Source of the DNA: an uncultured delta proteobacterium
GTDB taxonomy: Bacteria; Myxococcota_A; UBA9160; JAFDET01
DNA: 64,000 bases
Direction of reading: 5' to 3'
Assembly: GCA_947259215.1 (NCBI GenBank)
Contig: CAMYLJ010000010.1
Coordinates: 11,891 to 75,890, forward strand
Positions 36,281 to 45,331 of the stretch are shown piece by piece (the first letter of the stretch is position 1; each line of letters starts with the position of its first letter). Below the pieces are notes generated by a model. The model was not told the origin of the DNA, searched no databases, and saw nothing but the letters and a program-made list of their open reading frames with translations. Both the position numbers and the translations under genes were made by a program.

Positions 36281-36433
36281 CGTGCGTCCTCCTCGTCGCT
36301 CCAGGGTAGTCCGGCCGGGGCCGGCTCGTCGGGCGCTCCCGACGGGCGCCCGCCGGGGGGCCGGTCGGGCATCCGGAAGGGATCTTGCCAGCTGGAGGGT
36401 GACTCCGGGGGCCCTCAAGTGGTAAAAGGACGG

Positions 36434-36514
36434 GGCCCGGACGCGTCGCCGAAACTGGGATAGCGGTGGCGCATCGGCTCGCGTAATCCCTCGGCACCCC
36501 GACGCGTCCGGGCC
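36434..36514. other. Long stem-loop in intergenic DNA
   Basis: Perfect 15-bp arms (36434-36448 and 36500-36514) enclose 51 bp. Inside, CCGA/TCGG and GGGAT/ATCCC can extend the helix, giving an approximately 80-nt branched or bulged hairpin. No T-run follows, so it is not an obvious terminator. It lies between the SDR start (36280) and the sucA promoter region. Confidence 0.6.
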
Positions 36515-36552
36515 TCTCCGCCGCGCCGCCCGGCCCCCAGGGCTCCTGTGAC

Positions 36553-36613
36553 TTTTTGCTTCCCGGAAGCGGCTGTATAGACGGGAGTCCTTGAGGCCGG
36601 CTCGAAACCGGCC
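36553..36613 (+). promoter_or_regulatory. sucA: Candidate sucA promoter and leader hairpin
   Basis: A TATAGA box (36576-36581) with an upstream T-rich segment (TTTTTG, 36553-36558, 17-bp spacing) could start transcription near 36588. The leader then has a 6-bp hairpin GGCCGG/CCGGCC (36595-36613) and a GAGGAG SD before ATG 36664. The -35 is weak. Confidence 0.4.
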
Positions 36614-36663
36614 GAAAGCATGCTAACGATCTCCCGCTGCGGCAGGGGCGAACGAGGAGCGCG

Positions 36664-39501
36664 ATGGTACGCGAGGGTCGGCCAGGGTCACCGGATCTCA
36701 GCGAGTTCGGGCTGAACGCGGGCCTGGTCGAGGAGATCCAGCAGCACTTCGAGGTGGACGCCGGATCGGTCCACCCGGACTGGGCCGGCGAGTTCGCGGA
36801 CGGCGCGGCGCCGCCGGCAGCGGAGCGGGTCCCCCCGGCGGCGGAGGGGAGCGCTGCCGCAGCGGTTCGCGCGATCGCGCCGGCGCCCGCGAACGGGCAG
36901 CTCGCCCCCCAGGTGGCGGACAAGCACGCCCGGGTGCTGCGCATGATCCACGCCTTCCGGGCGCGCGGGCACCGGGTCGCCGACACCGATCCCCTCGGCA
37001 GCCGGGACACCTACTTCCCGGAGCTCGATCCCGCGCACTACGGGTTCGGCAACGACGACCTCGACACGCGCTTCATCGCCGGCGACCTGCCGGGCGGTCC
37101 GATCCAGAGCCTGGGCGAGATCCTGGGCCGCCTGCGGCGGACCTATTGCGAGACCGTGGGCGTCGAGTTCACCCACCTGCAGGATCCCGGCCGCAAGCTC
37201 TGGCTCCAGCAGCAGCTGGAGGTGCAGGAGAACACGCCCCAGCTCGACACGGACGACCGGCTTCGCATCCTCGAGAAGCTGGATGCGGCGGAGCTCTTCG
37301 AACGCTTCCTCCACACCAAGTTCCTGGGCCAGAAGCGCTTCTCGCTCGAGGGCGCCGAGTCCCTGATCCCGTTGCTGGACGCCGTCGTCGAGGAGGCCGG
37401 GAGCAGTGGCGTGCAGGAGCTGGTGTTCGGCATGGCCCATCGCGGTCGCCTGAACGTGCTCTCCAACGTGATCGGGAAGTCCGTCGAGTCGATCTTCTCG
37501 GAGTTCGAGGACATCGAAGACATCGAGAGTCCCTTCGGCTCCGGCGACGTGAAGTACCACAAGGGCTACGTGCGGGACCGCCGCACGCGTTCGGGCAACC
37601 GCGTGCACCTCTCCCTCACGGGGAACCCGTCGCACCTCGAGGCGGTGGATCCCGTGGTGGTGGGGCGCGTGCGGGCCAAGCAGGTGCGCTCGGGCGACGT
37701 CGAGGGCCACACCATCATCCCGATCCTGATGCACGGCGACGCCGCCTTCGCAGGGCAGGGCATCGTCCCGGAGACCCTGAACCTCTCCAACGTCTCCGGC
37801 TACTCCACCGGGGGCACGCTTCACGTCGTGGTGAACAACCAGATCGGGTTCACGACCAACCCCTACGAGGCGCGCTCCACTCTCTACTGCACCGACGTCG
37901 CCAAGATGATCCAGGTGCCGATCTTCCACGTGAACGGAGACGACCCGGAGGCCGTGGTCCACTGCGCACTGCTGGCCATGGCCTATCGCCAGCGCTTCCT
38001 GTCCGACGTGGTGATCGACCTGGTCTGCTACCGGCGCCACGGCCACAACGAGGGCGACGATCCGAGCTTCACCCAGCCCCTGCTCTACGAGCGCATCCGC
38101 AAGCGCCCGTCGGTGCGGGAGCTGTATCGGGACCGTCTGATCGAGGCCGGGGTGCTCGACTCCGAGCGGTCCGCGCGCATGGAGGAGGATTTCCGGACGC
38201 AGCTCGACCAGGCGCTCCAGACCATCGAGAGCAACCCCCCGGGTCCCGACGAGCCCTACGAGCCGCGCGGCCCCTGGAGCGGCTTCTCGCGCACGCGCGA
38301 GGACGACGAGCCTGAGACCGGGGTGCCCGTCGAGCGGCTGGCCGCGATCGCCGAGGGCCTGGCGGCGCTGCCGGCGGGCTTCCGCGCGCACCCGAAGCTG
38401 CTGCCGATGCTCGAACGCCGCCGCAAGGTGGTGAGCGAGAACGGCCAGATCGACTGGGCCATGGGCGAGGCCCTGTCCTTCGGCTCGCTGCTGCTGGAAG
38501 GCACGCCGGTGCGCCTCTCCGGCCAGGACTCCACGCGCGGAACCTTCAGCCACCGGCACGCGGCGCTGGTGGATCAGCAGACCGGCGAGGAGTACGCGGC
38601 CCTGGACCACCTGACGGACACCCAGGCGCGCTTCTACGTCTACGACAGCATCCTGTCGGAGATGGCCGTGCTCGGTTTCGAGTACGGCTACAGCCTGGCC
38701 GACCCCACCACGCTCACCCTGTGGGAGGCGCAGTTCGGCGACTTCGTGAACGGCGCCCAGGTGATCCTCGACCAGTTCATCACCAGCGCCCACGTCAAAT
38801 GGCAGCGCATGAGCGGTCTGGTGATGCTGCTGCCCCACGGCTACGAGGGGCAGGGACCGGAGCATTCGAGCGCGCGCATCGAGCGCTTCCTCCAGCTGTG
38901 CGCCGAGGACAACCTCTCGGTGGTGAACTGCACGACGCCCGCCCAGTACTTCCACGTGCTGCGCCGTCAGATGCGTCGCAATTTCCGCGCCCCGCTGGTG
39001 ATCTTCACGCCGAAGAGCCTGCTGCGGCACAAGCGCGCGGTCTCGAAGCCCGAGGAGCTGGCGCGGGGCGGCTTCCGCACGGTGCTCGACGACGCGCTCG
39101 CGGCTGCGGACCCGAACTCCGTGAAGCGCCTGATCCTCTGCAGCGGCAAGGTCTACTACGACCTGCTGGCCGAGCGGGAAAGCCGCCACGGGCCCGACGA
39201 CGCGGGCGGCGTGGCGCTCGTGCGCGTCGAGCAGCTGTATCCGTGGCCCGTGGAGCGCGTGTCGCAGGCGGTCGCGCGCTACCCGGGATCCGAGCGGGTG
39301 GTGTGGTGCCAGGAGGAGCCGTCGAACATGGGCGGCTGGACGTTCGTGCGCGAGCGCATCCAGGACGCCCTCGGGGCGGGCCAGAAGCTCGCCTACGCGG
39401 GCCGCCCGGAGAGCGCGAGCCCCGCCACGGGCTCCGGTCGCATCCACCGCGAAGAGCAGGCGGGCCTGATCGCGGCCGCGTTCGACGGGCTCGACTCCTG
39501 A
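36664..39501 (+). CDS. sucA: 2-oxoglutarate dehydrogenase E1 component
   Basis: The 945-residue thiamine-diphosphate enzyme decarboxylates 2-oxoglutarate in the TCA cycle. It has the N-terminal E2-binding helix region (FGLNAGLVEEIQQHFE), KFLGQKRFSLEGAESLIPLL, VFGMAHRGRLNVLSNVIGK, the ThDP/Mg motif GDAAFAGQGIVPETLNLS, HLEAVDPVVVGRVRAKQ, RRHGHNEGDDPSFTQPL and the C-terminal SLADPTTLTLWEAQFGDF. The E2 (sucB) and E3 genes are not adjacent, which is unusual but known. An SD (GAGGAG) precedes the ATG. Confidence 0.97.
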   Translation: MVREGRPGSPDLSEFGLNAGLVEEIQQHFEVDAGSVHPDWAGEFADGAAPPAAERVPPAAEGSAAAAVRAIAPAPANGQLAPQVADKHARVLRMIHAFRARGHRVADTDPLGSRDTYFPELDPAHYGFGNDDLDTRFIAGDLPGGPIQSLGEILGRLRRTYCETVGVEFTHLQDPGRKLWLQQQLEVQENTPQLDTDDRLRILEKLDAAELFERFLHTKFLGQKRFSLEGAESLIPLLDAVVEEAGSSGVQELVFGMAHRGRLNVLSNVIGKSVESIFSEFEDIEDIESPFGSGDVKYHKGYVRDRRTRSGNRVHLSLTGNPSHLEAVDPVVVGRVRAKQVRSGDVEGHTIIPILMHGDAAFAGQGIVPETLNLSNVSGYSTGGTLHVVVNNQIGFTTNPYEARSTLYCTDVAKMIQVPIFHVNGDDPEAVVHCALLAMAYRQRFLSDVVIDLVCYRRHGHNEGDDPSFTQPLLYERIRKRPSVRELYRDRLIEAGVLDSERSARMEEDFRTQLDQALQTIESNPPGPDEPYEPRGPWSGFSRTREDDEPETGVPVERLAAIAEGLAALPAGFRAHPKLLPMLERRRKVVSENGQIDWAMGEALSFGSLLLEGTPVRLSGQDSTRGTFSHRHAALVDQQTGEEYAALDHLTDTQARFYVYDSILSEMAVLGFEYGYSLADPTTLTLWEAQFGDFVNGAQVILDQFITSAHVKWQRMSGLVMLLPHGYEGQGPEHSSARIERFLQLCAEDNLSVVNCTTPAQYFHVLRRQMRRNFRAPLVIFTPKSLLRHKRAVSKPEELARGGFRTVLDDALAAADPNSVKRLILCSGKVYYDLLAERESRHGPDDAGGVALVRVEQLYPWPVERVSQAVARYPGSERVVWCQEEPSNMGGWTFVRERIQDALGAGQKLAYAGRPESASPATGSGRIHREEQAGLIAAAFDGLDS

Positions 39502-39506
39502 TCCCG

Positions 39507-40988
39507 ATGCCGCGCTGGCACCGGCTGCTCGTGGCCGGGCTGGCCGCGCTGCTGATGGCGGCCGACGTTCCCCCCGGCCAGCTGCTGCTCGACCGCGGCG
39601 CACAGGCCCTGGCCGCGGGAGACCTGGCGGAGGCCCGGTCACGCTACCTGCGCGCCCTGGAGCTGGCGCCGACCGAGGCGGAGCGGGCGCGAGCCGAGGC
39701 CGGGCTCGGCCGGGTGTCGCTCGCCGAGGGCGATACCGACGCGGCCGCGCGCCGGTTCGAGAGCGCACTCGCCCGGAATCCCGACTGTGCGCCGGCGCTG
39801 CGGGGCACGGCGTCCCTGGCCGAGCGGTCCGGGGATCGGGAGCGGGCGCACGACCTGCTGCGGCGCGCCATCGAGGCGGATCCCTGGAGCGAGGCGTCCC
39901 ACGCCCAGCGCTTCGCCCTGACCGGGCTCGCCCCCGGCGAGCCGCCGGCGTCCGAGGCCGCCGCGCGGGCGCGGGCCGCCGAGCATCCCTACGACCCGCG
40001 CGCCAACCTGGCCGCCGGCCGCCTGCGGGCGAGTCGGGGCGAGACGGAAGCGGCGCGCGCCCACTTGGAGCAGGCGATCTGGTTCGGCGACCTCGCGCCG
40101 GCTGCCGCGCGCCAGGCGTACGCCCTGCTGGTCCAGCTGGATCCCGGCTGGAAGGAGCGGCGCTACGTGCCCGTGCACGTCTTCGCCGACGAGACGCTGC
40201 GCGCCCGCCCGGACTGGGAGTTCCGCCTGCGCCTGCGTCTGCTGGAGATCTCGGCGGCGCTGGACGGCGTGCTCGCCACCGCCTTCGCGCCCGCCAGCGT
40301 GACCGGCTTCGACGCGCACGGCGCTGGAGAACGCCTGGAGAACCTGGAGGCCGCGTTTCGGGCCAGCCGACCGCAGGTGCCCGGTCGCGGAATCCTGGCC
40401 GTCTTCACCGAGAGGCCCCTGCGTCGGAGCGGGGGCAACCTCGGGCAGGCCACGTTCCTGGGCCGGCTGCTGGTGGTCCGCAGCGAGCCGAAGGAGCGGG
40501 GCCTGCGCACGCTGGCCCACGAGCTCATCCATCTCTACGGCGGCGTCCACGTCTCTGCCGAGGCGCCTTCCCTGATGAACCCTGCGGGCCGCGACTGGAA
40601 CCTGGATCCGGCCAACGCCCGGATCGTGCGGGCGCTGCGCGTCCGGACCTTCGGTCCCGGCGGGCGGGAGCCCAACGTCTTGGCCCGGATCGACCTGGAG
40701 GAGACGACGAACGCCTACCTGAACGCGATCCGCACCAACCTCCTGCTCCGGCGGCTCGGCCTGGAGAAGGGCCAGCGACGCCGCGTGCGCGAGCTCGATC
40801 CGCATCTGGGCGACGTCAGCTCCTTCGCGGCGGAGCTCCTGTGGCGGAGCGAGCGGCGGGTGGAGGCCGTGCGGCTGCTCGAGGTGGCCGGAACGCTCTA
40901 CGGGCCGCGCACGCCCCGCGGCCGCGCCACCCGGATCCGCGCCGACGAGCTGCGGCAGGCGCTCAAAGCCTACTACGGGGTCGACTGA
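39507..40988 (+). CDS. TPR protein with a metzincin-type metalloprotease domain
   Basis: The 493-residue protein has a signal peptide (about 1-20) and TPR-like repeats (about 25-220: DRGAQALAAGDLAEARSRYL, RFESALARNPDCAPALRGTA). A protease domain follows, with the full zinc signature HELIHLYGGVH (His338, Glu339, His342, Gly345, His348), matching HExxHxxGxxH, and a Met-turn candidate SLMNP (Met357). Bacterial metzincins are often secreted or periplasmic. The C-terminal 130 residues are helical. It starts 5 nt after sucA. Its end overlaps the convergent ATPase gene by 16 bp. Substrate unknown. Confidence 0.8.
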   Translation: MPRWHRLLVAGLAALLMAADVPPGQLLLDRGAQALAAGDLAEARSRYLRALELAPTEAERARAEAGLGRVSLAEGDTDAAARRFESALARNPDCAPALRGTASLAERSGDRERAHDLLRRAIEADPWSEASHAQRFALTGLAPGEPPASEAAARARAAEHPYDPRANLAAGRLRASRGETEAARAHLEQAIWFGDLAPAAARQAYALLVQLDPGWKERRYVPVHVFADETLRARPDWEFRLRLRLLEISAALDGVLATAFAPASVTGFDAHGAGERLENLEAAFRASRPQVPGRGILAVFTERPLRRSGGNLGQATFLGRLLVVRSEPKERGLRTLAHELIHLYGGVHVSAEAPSLMNPAGRDWNLDPANARIVRALRVRTFGPGGREPNVLARIDLEETTNAYLNAIRTNLLLRRLGLEKGQRRRVRELDPHLGDVSSFAAELLWRSERRVEAVRLLEVAGTLYGPRTPRGRATRIRADELRQALKAYYGVD

Positions 40989-42676
40989 ATCCGCAGGCTG
41001 CGGAGCCGGTTCAACGCCGCCGCGATCTCGAAGCGCCGGGGTCGCGCCAGGCGTCCCGGATGGGCGCCGCGGCGGTAGAAGGGGTCGAGCATGTCGACGC
41101 CCTCGGCGTCGAGCAGTGATTCGAGCCCGTCGAGGATCGCGGGCAGCGCGGCTCCGGCGAAGCGCTCCCGGGCCTGGTGCAGGGCGCAAGCGGCGGCGCG
41201 GGTCTGGCTGCGATCGACCAGCTGGTCCACCCCGCGCAGGTCGATGCGTTCGCGTCCGAAGCCGGCTTCCTCCGCCGAGCGCACGTCGATCTTCACGTCG
41301 CGCCGACCGCGCGACGGATCCAGGCTCGTCGGGTCGGGCGTGCGCGGGGCGGGGCGCTCGAGGGGCTCCGACACCTCGCGGCGGCGGCCGGTGGGGTGCG
41401 CTTCCGCCACGGCGCGGGCCTCGCGGGTGCGGAGCTCGGGCCGGTAGTCGCGCATGGCGACGACGGTGTCGGCGACGTCGAAGTAGTCGCCGCAGCCTCC
41501 CATTACGAGCACGCTGGAGATTCCGAGCCGCTCGTGCAGCTCGCGCACCCGGTCGACGAAGGGCGTGATCGGCTCGTCGGCGCGGGGCACGAGCTCCTGC
41601 ATGCGGGCGTCGCGCACCATGAAGTTGCTGGCGCAGGTGTCCTCGTCCAGCAGCAGGACCGATGCGCCCGCCTCGACGGCCTCCAGAATGCCCGCGGCCT
41701 GGCTGGTGCTGCCGCTGGCCAGCTCGCTCGAGAAGGCGCGGGTGCTGCGGCCGCCGGGCAGGTCGCCGATGAAGGCGCTGATGTCCACCCGCTCCACTCG
41801 GCGTCCGTCCTCGGCGCGCACCTTCACGGCCGCGGCGTCGGTCACGACCCACTCGCGGCCGTCGCCCGGCACGTGGGGATAGACACCGCGCTCGAGGGCG
41901 CGCAGCAGGGTGGACTTGCCGTGGTAGCCGCCGCCCACGATCAGGGTCACGCCGCGCGGGATGCCCATCCCGGCCACGCGGCCGGGCGCGTGGGGCACCG
42001 CGAGCTCCACCCGCAGCGCGTCGGGGGAGACGAAGACGACGGCGTCCTCGAGCGGCGCCTGGGATACGCCGCTCGCCCTGGGCAGGATCGCGCCCTCGCC
42101 GACGAAGGCCACCAGACCGCGTTCCCCCAGCTGGGCGCGGATCGCCTCCTGGTTCTCCACGCAGTCGAGGAAGCGCCGTCCGGCGTCGCGATCGGCCTCC
42201 CGCAAGCCGCTCTGGGCGATGCGCGGCAGCTCCCGGCAGAGCAGGGACTCCGCCTCGCGGCCGAGCACGCGCCGGCCGGCGGCCGGAAGCCCCACCTCGA
42301 GACGTGCCTCGAGCCAGTCGCGGGTCACCCGGACCGCGCCGCGCTCCAGCACCTCCGCCCCGCCGGCGTCGATCTCCACCAGGCCGCTCCGGCCGGAGCC
42401 GCTCCGGCGCGCAGCGCCCGCCGCCCGCGCCACGCTGCGCGCGAGGAAGTCCTCGAGGGCGATGCGGCGCGTCCGGCTTTCGACGTCCTCGGCGGGCCAG
42501 CTGTTCGGCAGTCGCACGCGCATCCGCGAGGGCGCCGCGAAGGGGTCGCCCTGCACGTGGTCGACGAAGAGCTCGAAGTCGCCCTCCGCGTGACGTCCCC
42601 GGCAGTCGCGGTAGGCCTTGTAGCCGCGCCCGTCGATGCGGGCGAGGGTGTGGCTCAGGTCTGCGAGCGTAGCCAT
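40973..42676 (-). CDS. Predicted ATPase of the ABC class (COG3044-like)
   Basis: The 567-residue cytoplasmic protein has a Walker A motif in LIVGGGYHGKSTLLRAL (about 248-256), an ABC-signature-like SSELASGSTSQAAGI (316-330) and Walker B ASVLLLDEDTCASNFM (Asp344, Glu345). The N-terminal 200 residues form the domain typical of this family (DGRGYKAYRDCRGRH). It is an ABC-type ATPase without transmembrane domains; its role is unknown. The start overlaps the end of the M1 peptidase gene by 22 bp. Confidence 0.88.
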   Translation of the reverse strand: MATLADLSHTLARIDGRGYKAYRDCRGRHAEGDFELFVDHVQGDPFAAPSRMRVRLPNSWPAEDVESRTRRIALEDFLARSVARAAGAARRSGSGRSGLVEIDAGGAEVLERGAVRVTRDWLEARLEVGLPAAGRRVLGREAESLLCRELPRIAQSGLREADRDAGRRFLDCVENQEAIRAQLGERGLVAFVGEGAILPRASGVSQAPLEDAVVFVSPDALRVELAVPHAPGRVAGMGIPRGVTLIVGGGYHGKSTLLRALERGVYPHVPGDGREWVVTDAAAVKVRAEDGRRVERVDISAFIGDLPGGRSTRAFSSELASGSTSQAAGILEAVEAGASVLLLDEDTCASNFMVRDARMQELVPRADEPITPFVDRVRELHERLGISSVLVMGGCGDYFDVADTVVAMRDYRPELRTREARAVAEAHPTGRRREVSEPLERPAPRTPDPTSLDPSRGRRDVKIDVRSAEEAGFGRERIDLRGVDQLVDRSQTRAAACALHQARERFAGAALPAILDGLESLLDAEGVDMLDPFYRRGAHPGRLARPRRFEIAAALNRLRSLRIQSTP

Positions 42677-45168
42677 CGCTGCAGCACCGGCGCGGCGCGT
42701 CGCCGCAGCGCCGCGTTGGTGGAGAAGCGTTCGAGCGCCTGGCGCAGCGCGCGGTCGCCAGTGGGGACCGGATGGCTGCGGAAGTGCTCCGCCACCTGGC
42801 TGCGGTACTCCGCGGTCTGGAGGCGCGGGGTGGCCTCGATCAGGCGCGTCACCAGCATGGGAGGCATGCGCTTGCTGAGTGCCGGCCAGCGGCGTTGGGC
42901 GAAGGCCCAGCAGCGCTCGCGCGCGTCGCGATTCTGGAGCAGGCGCACGAGCAGGAAGGCCACGTCCTGGGTGGGCACGGCCTCGGTCAGGGTCAGGCGC
43001 AGGCTGCGATCCACCAGCCGCGCCCGGCCGACCGAGCCGAGTCCCATCAGGAAGCGGCGGCGCTCCTGGGGTGTGCCGGACTTCTCCGCCGCCTCGAGCA
43101 GCGCTGCGTAGCGGGCCGGGTCCGCGTCGCGCGCGGCCAGGGCCACCACCGCGTCGGCCAGGTTCGCGTCGAGAGAGCCGCGGTCGTCCAGGTAGGCCGC
43201 GAAGCGGCGCGACGCTTCTTCGCGGACCGGCTTCCAGTTGGCCACCTCGCCGAGGATGCGCACGATCTGGGCGCGCCGCAGGCGCGTCGGATCGGTTTCG
43301 CCGGGCGCCGGGTCCCAGCCCAGCTCCGCGAGCTGGCCCGACCAGGTTGCGAGGATCCAGGCGCGGAGTGCGTCGCTGCCGAGCTGGTCTTCGAGGAAGT
43401 CGAGGATGCCCGCGAGGTGGGCGAGGACGTCCGGGTCCGTCTCGTTTCCGAAGGCGCCGGCGAGCTCGATCCAGCCGTCCGCCGCCGCGCGCCCCGCCCG
43501 CACCGCGGCCCACTGGTGCCCGAGGAGCCCCATGCGCTCCACCGGCGACAGTGCGCCCAGGTTTGCCGCCAGGTCCTGCAGCCCCGCTGGGTCGTGCAGC
43601 ACCCGGAAGAAGCCGCCCTCCTCGGCGTTGCCGTACAGGAAGCGGGCGCGCTCGACGGGCACGCGCTCGCGCGCACGCGTCAGGAGGTGGCGCAGGGTGC
43701 GCCGCCCGGCGCGGCCCACCCACGGCACCGGCCAGCGCGTGCGGTCGTCCCGGGTCGGGCGCAGCCGGAAGCGTTCCTGGCGCAGCTCGAGCTCGTCGCC
43801 CACGCGCCGCAGCGAGACCAGCGGGAAGCCCGACTGCTCGATCCAGGCGCGCACCACGGGCTCCACGTCCTGCCCCGAGGCCTCCGACAGCGCCTGCCAC
43901 AGGTCCGACGCGGTGGCGTTGGCCTCGCGGTGGCGCCGGATGTAGCGACGCACACCCTTGCGGAACGCCGCGGGCCCCAGGTAGCGCTCGATCATTCGCA
44001 CCACCGAGGCACCCTTCTCGTAGGTGATCAGGTCGAAGTTGGCGGTGGCCTCTTCGGGGCTGCGCACCTCGATGTAGATGGGGTGCGTGGTGGAGAGCGC
44101 ATCCAGGTCCATGGCGGCTGCGCGGAAGTGCTGGAAGTCGTGCCACATCTTCCACTCGGGTCGCCACAGGTCCACCACGTGGAAGGCCATCCAGGTGGCG
44201 AAAGCCTCGTTCAGCCACAGGTCGTCCCACCAGGCCATGGTGACGAGGTCGCCGTACCACATGTGGGCCAGCTCGTGGCACAGCACCTCCGCCACGCGCT
44301 TCTTCTCCTGGAGGGTCGCCGTGGCCGGATCCACCAGCAGCAGGGTCTCGCGGAAGAAGACGGCGCCGGCGTTCTCCATCGCGCCGGCCTCGAAGTCCGG
44401 CACCGCCACCAGGTCGAGCTTCTCGTAGGGGTAGGGCAGGCCGAACCAGGTCTCGAGGCGGGCGAGTGTCTCGCGTGCGGTCTCCAGGGCGAAGGCGGTC
44501 AGGTGCCCCTTGCCCGGCACGTGCCAGACGCGGATCTCGGTGTCGCCGCAGAGGACGGGCTGCGAGGCCTCGAGCTCGCCCACCGCGAGCGCCACCAGGT
44601 AGGTGGAGAGCGGCGGCGTCTCGCGGAAGGTCACCCGCTTGCGGGTGCCCTCCCGCTCCTCGCGTTCGATGGGCGCGTTCGACAGCACCTGGTTGGCTGC
44701 GTCCGTCGTCACGTGCATCCGGAAGCGGGCCTTCATGGCCGGCTCGTCGAAGCAGGGAAAGAAGCGGCGCGCGTCCGTGGCCTCGAGCTGGCTGAAGGCG
44801 TAGCGGCGCTCGTCGGAGGAGGCGGCGTAGAGTCCGCGCAGGTCCTTGCGCAGGCGACCGGAGAAGGCGATGCGCAGGGTCGCCTCGCCGGCCGGGAGGC
44901 CCTCGCCCAGGTCCACCACCACGGTCTCGCGCTCCGGTCGTGGCTGCAGGGCGCCGCGCAGGCTGCGTCCGCCGCACTCGACGAGCGCGCGCGAGAGCGT
45001 CAGGTCGACCGCGTGCAGCTCCAGGTTCCGGCGCGGCTTGGCCAGCTGCAGCTCGATGGCCACCTCGCCGCGGAAGCGGCTGCTGCGGGCGGGATCGACC
45101 TCGATCTGCACGTCCACCCGGGAGGGACGCACGTCGGGAGTGAGGCGGACGCTGCGGCGTCTGCTCAC
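42655..45168 (-). CDS. M1-family aminopeptidase (PepN-like)
   Basis: The 837-residue zinc aminopeptidase has an N-terminal beta domain, the exopeptidase motif GAMENAGAVFF and the zinc site HELAHMWYGDLVTMAWWDD with the third ligand in LWLNEAFATWMAF (HExxH-x18-E, HELAH at about residues 297-301). The C-terminal half is the usual helical ERAP1/PepN-type domain. GTG 45168 opens the domain, and the stop of a 36-codon upstream frame overlaps it. It removes N-terminal residues in peptide turnover; no signal peptide was seen. Confidence 0.93.
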   Translation of the reverse strand: MSRRRSVRLTPDVRPSRVDVQIEVDPARSSRFRGEVAIELQLAKPRRNLELHAVDLTLSRALVECGGRSLRGALQPRPERETVVVDLGEGLPAGEATLRIAFSGRLRKDLRGLYAASSDERRYAFSQLEATDARRFFPCFDEPAMKARFRMHVTTDAANQVLSNAPIEREEREGTRKRVTFRETPPLSTYLVALAVGELEASQPVLCGDTEIRVWHVPGKGHLTAFALETARETLARLETWFGLPYPYEKLDLVAVPDFEAGAMENAGAVFFRETLLLVDPATATLQEKKRVAEVLCHELAHMWYGDLVTMAWWDDLWLNEAFATWMAFHVVDLWRPEWKMWHDFQHFRAAAMDLDALSTTHPIYIEVRSPEEATANFDLITYEKGASVVRMIERYLGPAAFRKGVRRYIRRHREANATASDLWQALSEASGQDVEPVVRAWIEQSGFPLVSLRRVGDELELRQERFRLRPTRDDRTRWPVPWVGRAGRRTLRHLLTRARERVPVERARFLYGNAEEGGFFRVLHDPAGLQDLAANLGALSPVERMGLLGHQWAAVRAGRAAADGWIELAGAFGNETDPDVLAHLAGILDFLEDQLGSDALRAWILATWSGQLAELGWDPAPGETDPTRLRRAQIVRILGEVANWKPVREEASRRFAAYLDDRGSLDANLADAVVALAARDADPARYAALLEAAEKSGTPQERRRFLMGLGSVGRARLVDRSLRLTLTEAVPTQDVAFLLVRLLQNRDARERCWAFAQRRWPALSKRMPPMLVTRLIEATPRLQTAEYRSQVAEHFRSHPVPTGDRALRQALERFSTNAALRRRAAPVLQRWLRSQT

Positions 45169-45275
45169 GGGGTGTCCGGCGGCGGCACGTGGCTGTACGC
45201 GCGGATCCGCTGCGACGCGGCGACCGGGGACTCGTCGAAGAGCGGGTCGAAGATCCGAGGGGCGGAGGGCTGCAC
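45165..45275 (-). CDS. Possible 36-residue protein or leader ORF upstream of the M1 aminopeptidase
   Basis: A minus-strand frame with native-looking codon use ends in TGA exactly overlapping the aminopeptidase GTG (GTGA). It contains RIFDPLFDESPVAASQRI and a proline-rich end HVPPPDTP. The ATG at 45287 lies inside a TATAAT box (45291-45286) and cannot be in the mRNA, so GTG 45275, 10 nt behind that box, is the likelier start. It could be a real small protein or only a coupling leader. Confidence 0.4.
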   Translation of the reverse strand: MQPSAPRIFDPLFDESPVAASQRIRAYSHVPPPDTP

Positions 45276-45285
45276 GGCGCGCGCC

Positions 45286-45311
45286 ATTATACCCCCCGGA
45301 TCCGGTAGAAT
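45286..45311. promoter_or_regulatory. Divergent -10 boxes (aminopeptidase / coiled-coil operon)
   Basis: TATAAT on the minus strand (45291-45286) and TAGAAT on the plus strand (45306-45311) are 14 bp apart. The minus transcript would start near 45279; the plus transcript has a GGGAGGGGGA SD before ATG 45332. No TTGACA was found for either. Confidence 0.5.
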
Positions 45312-45331
45312 CCGCTCGGGAGGGGGATTCC

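Noticed and set aside
34814-36463. Open frame of 549 codons across repeat copy B and the SDR gene
   Set aside because: Arginine/proline/alanine-rich translation without domains; it runs antisense to a clear SDR and through the repeat. The equivalent frame is not kept in copy A because of indels.
36688-39768. Minus-strand open frame of 1026 codons opposite sucA
   Set aside because: Its length reflects high GC; sucA on the plus strand has all family motifs, and the minus translation is His/Arg-rich without any domain.
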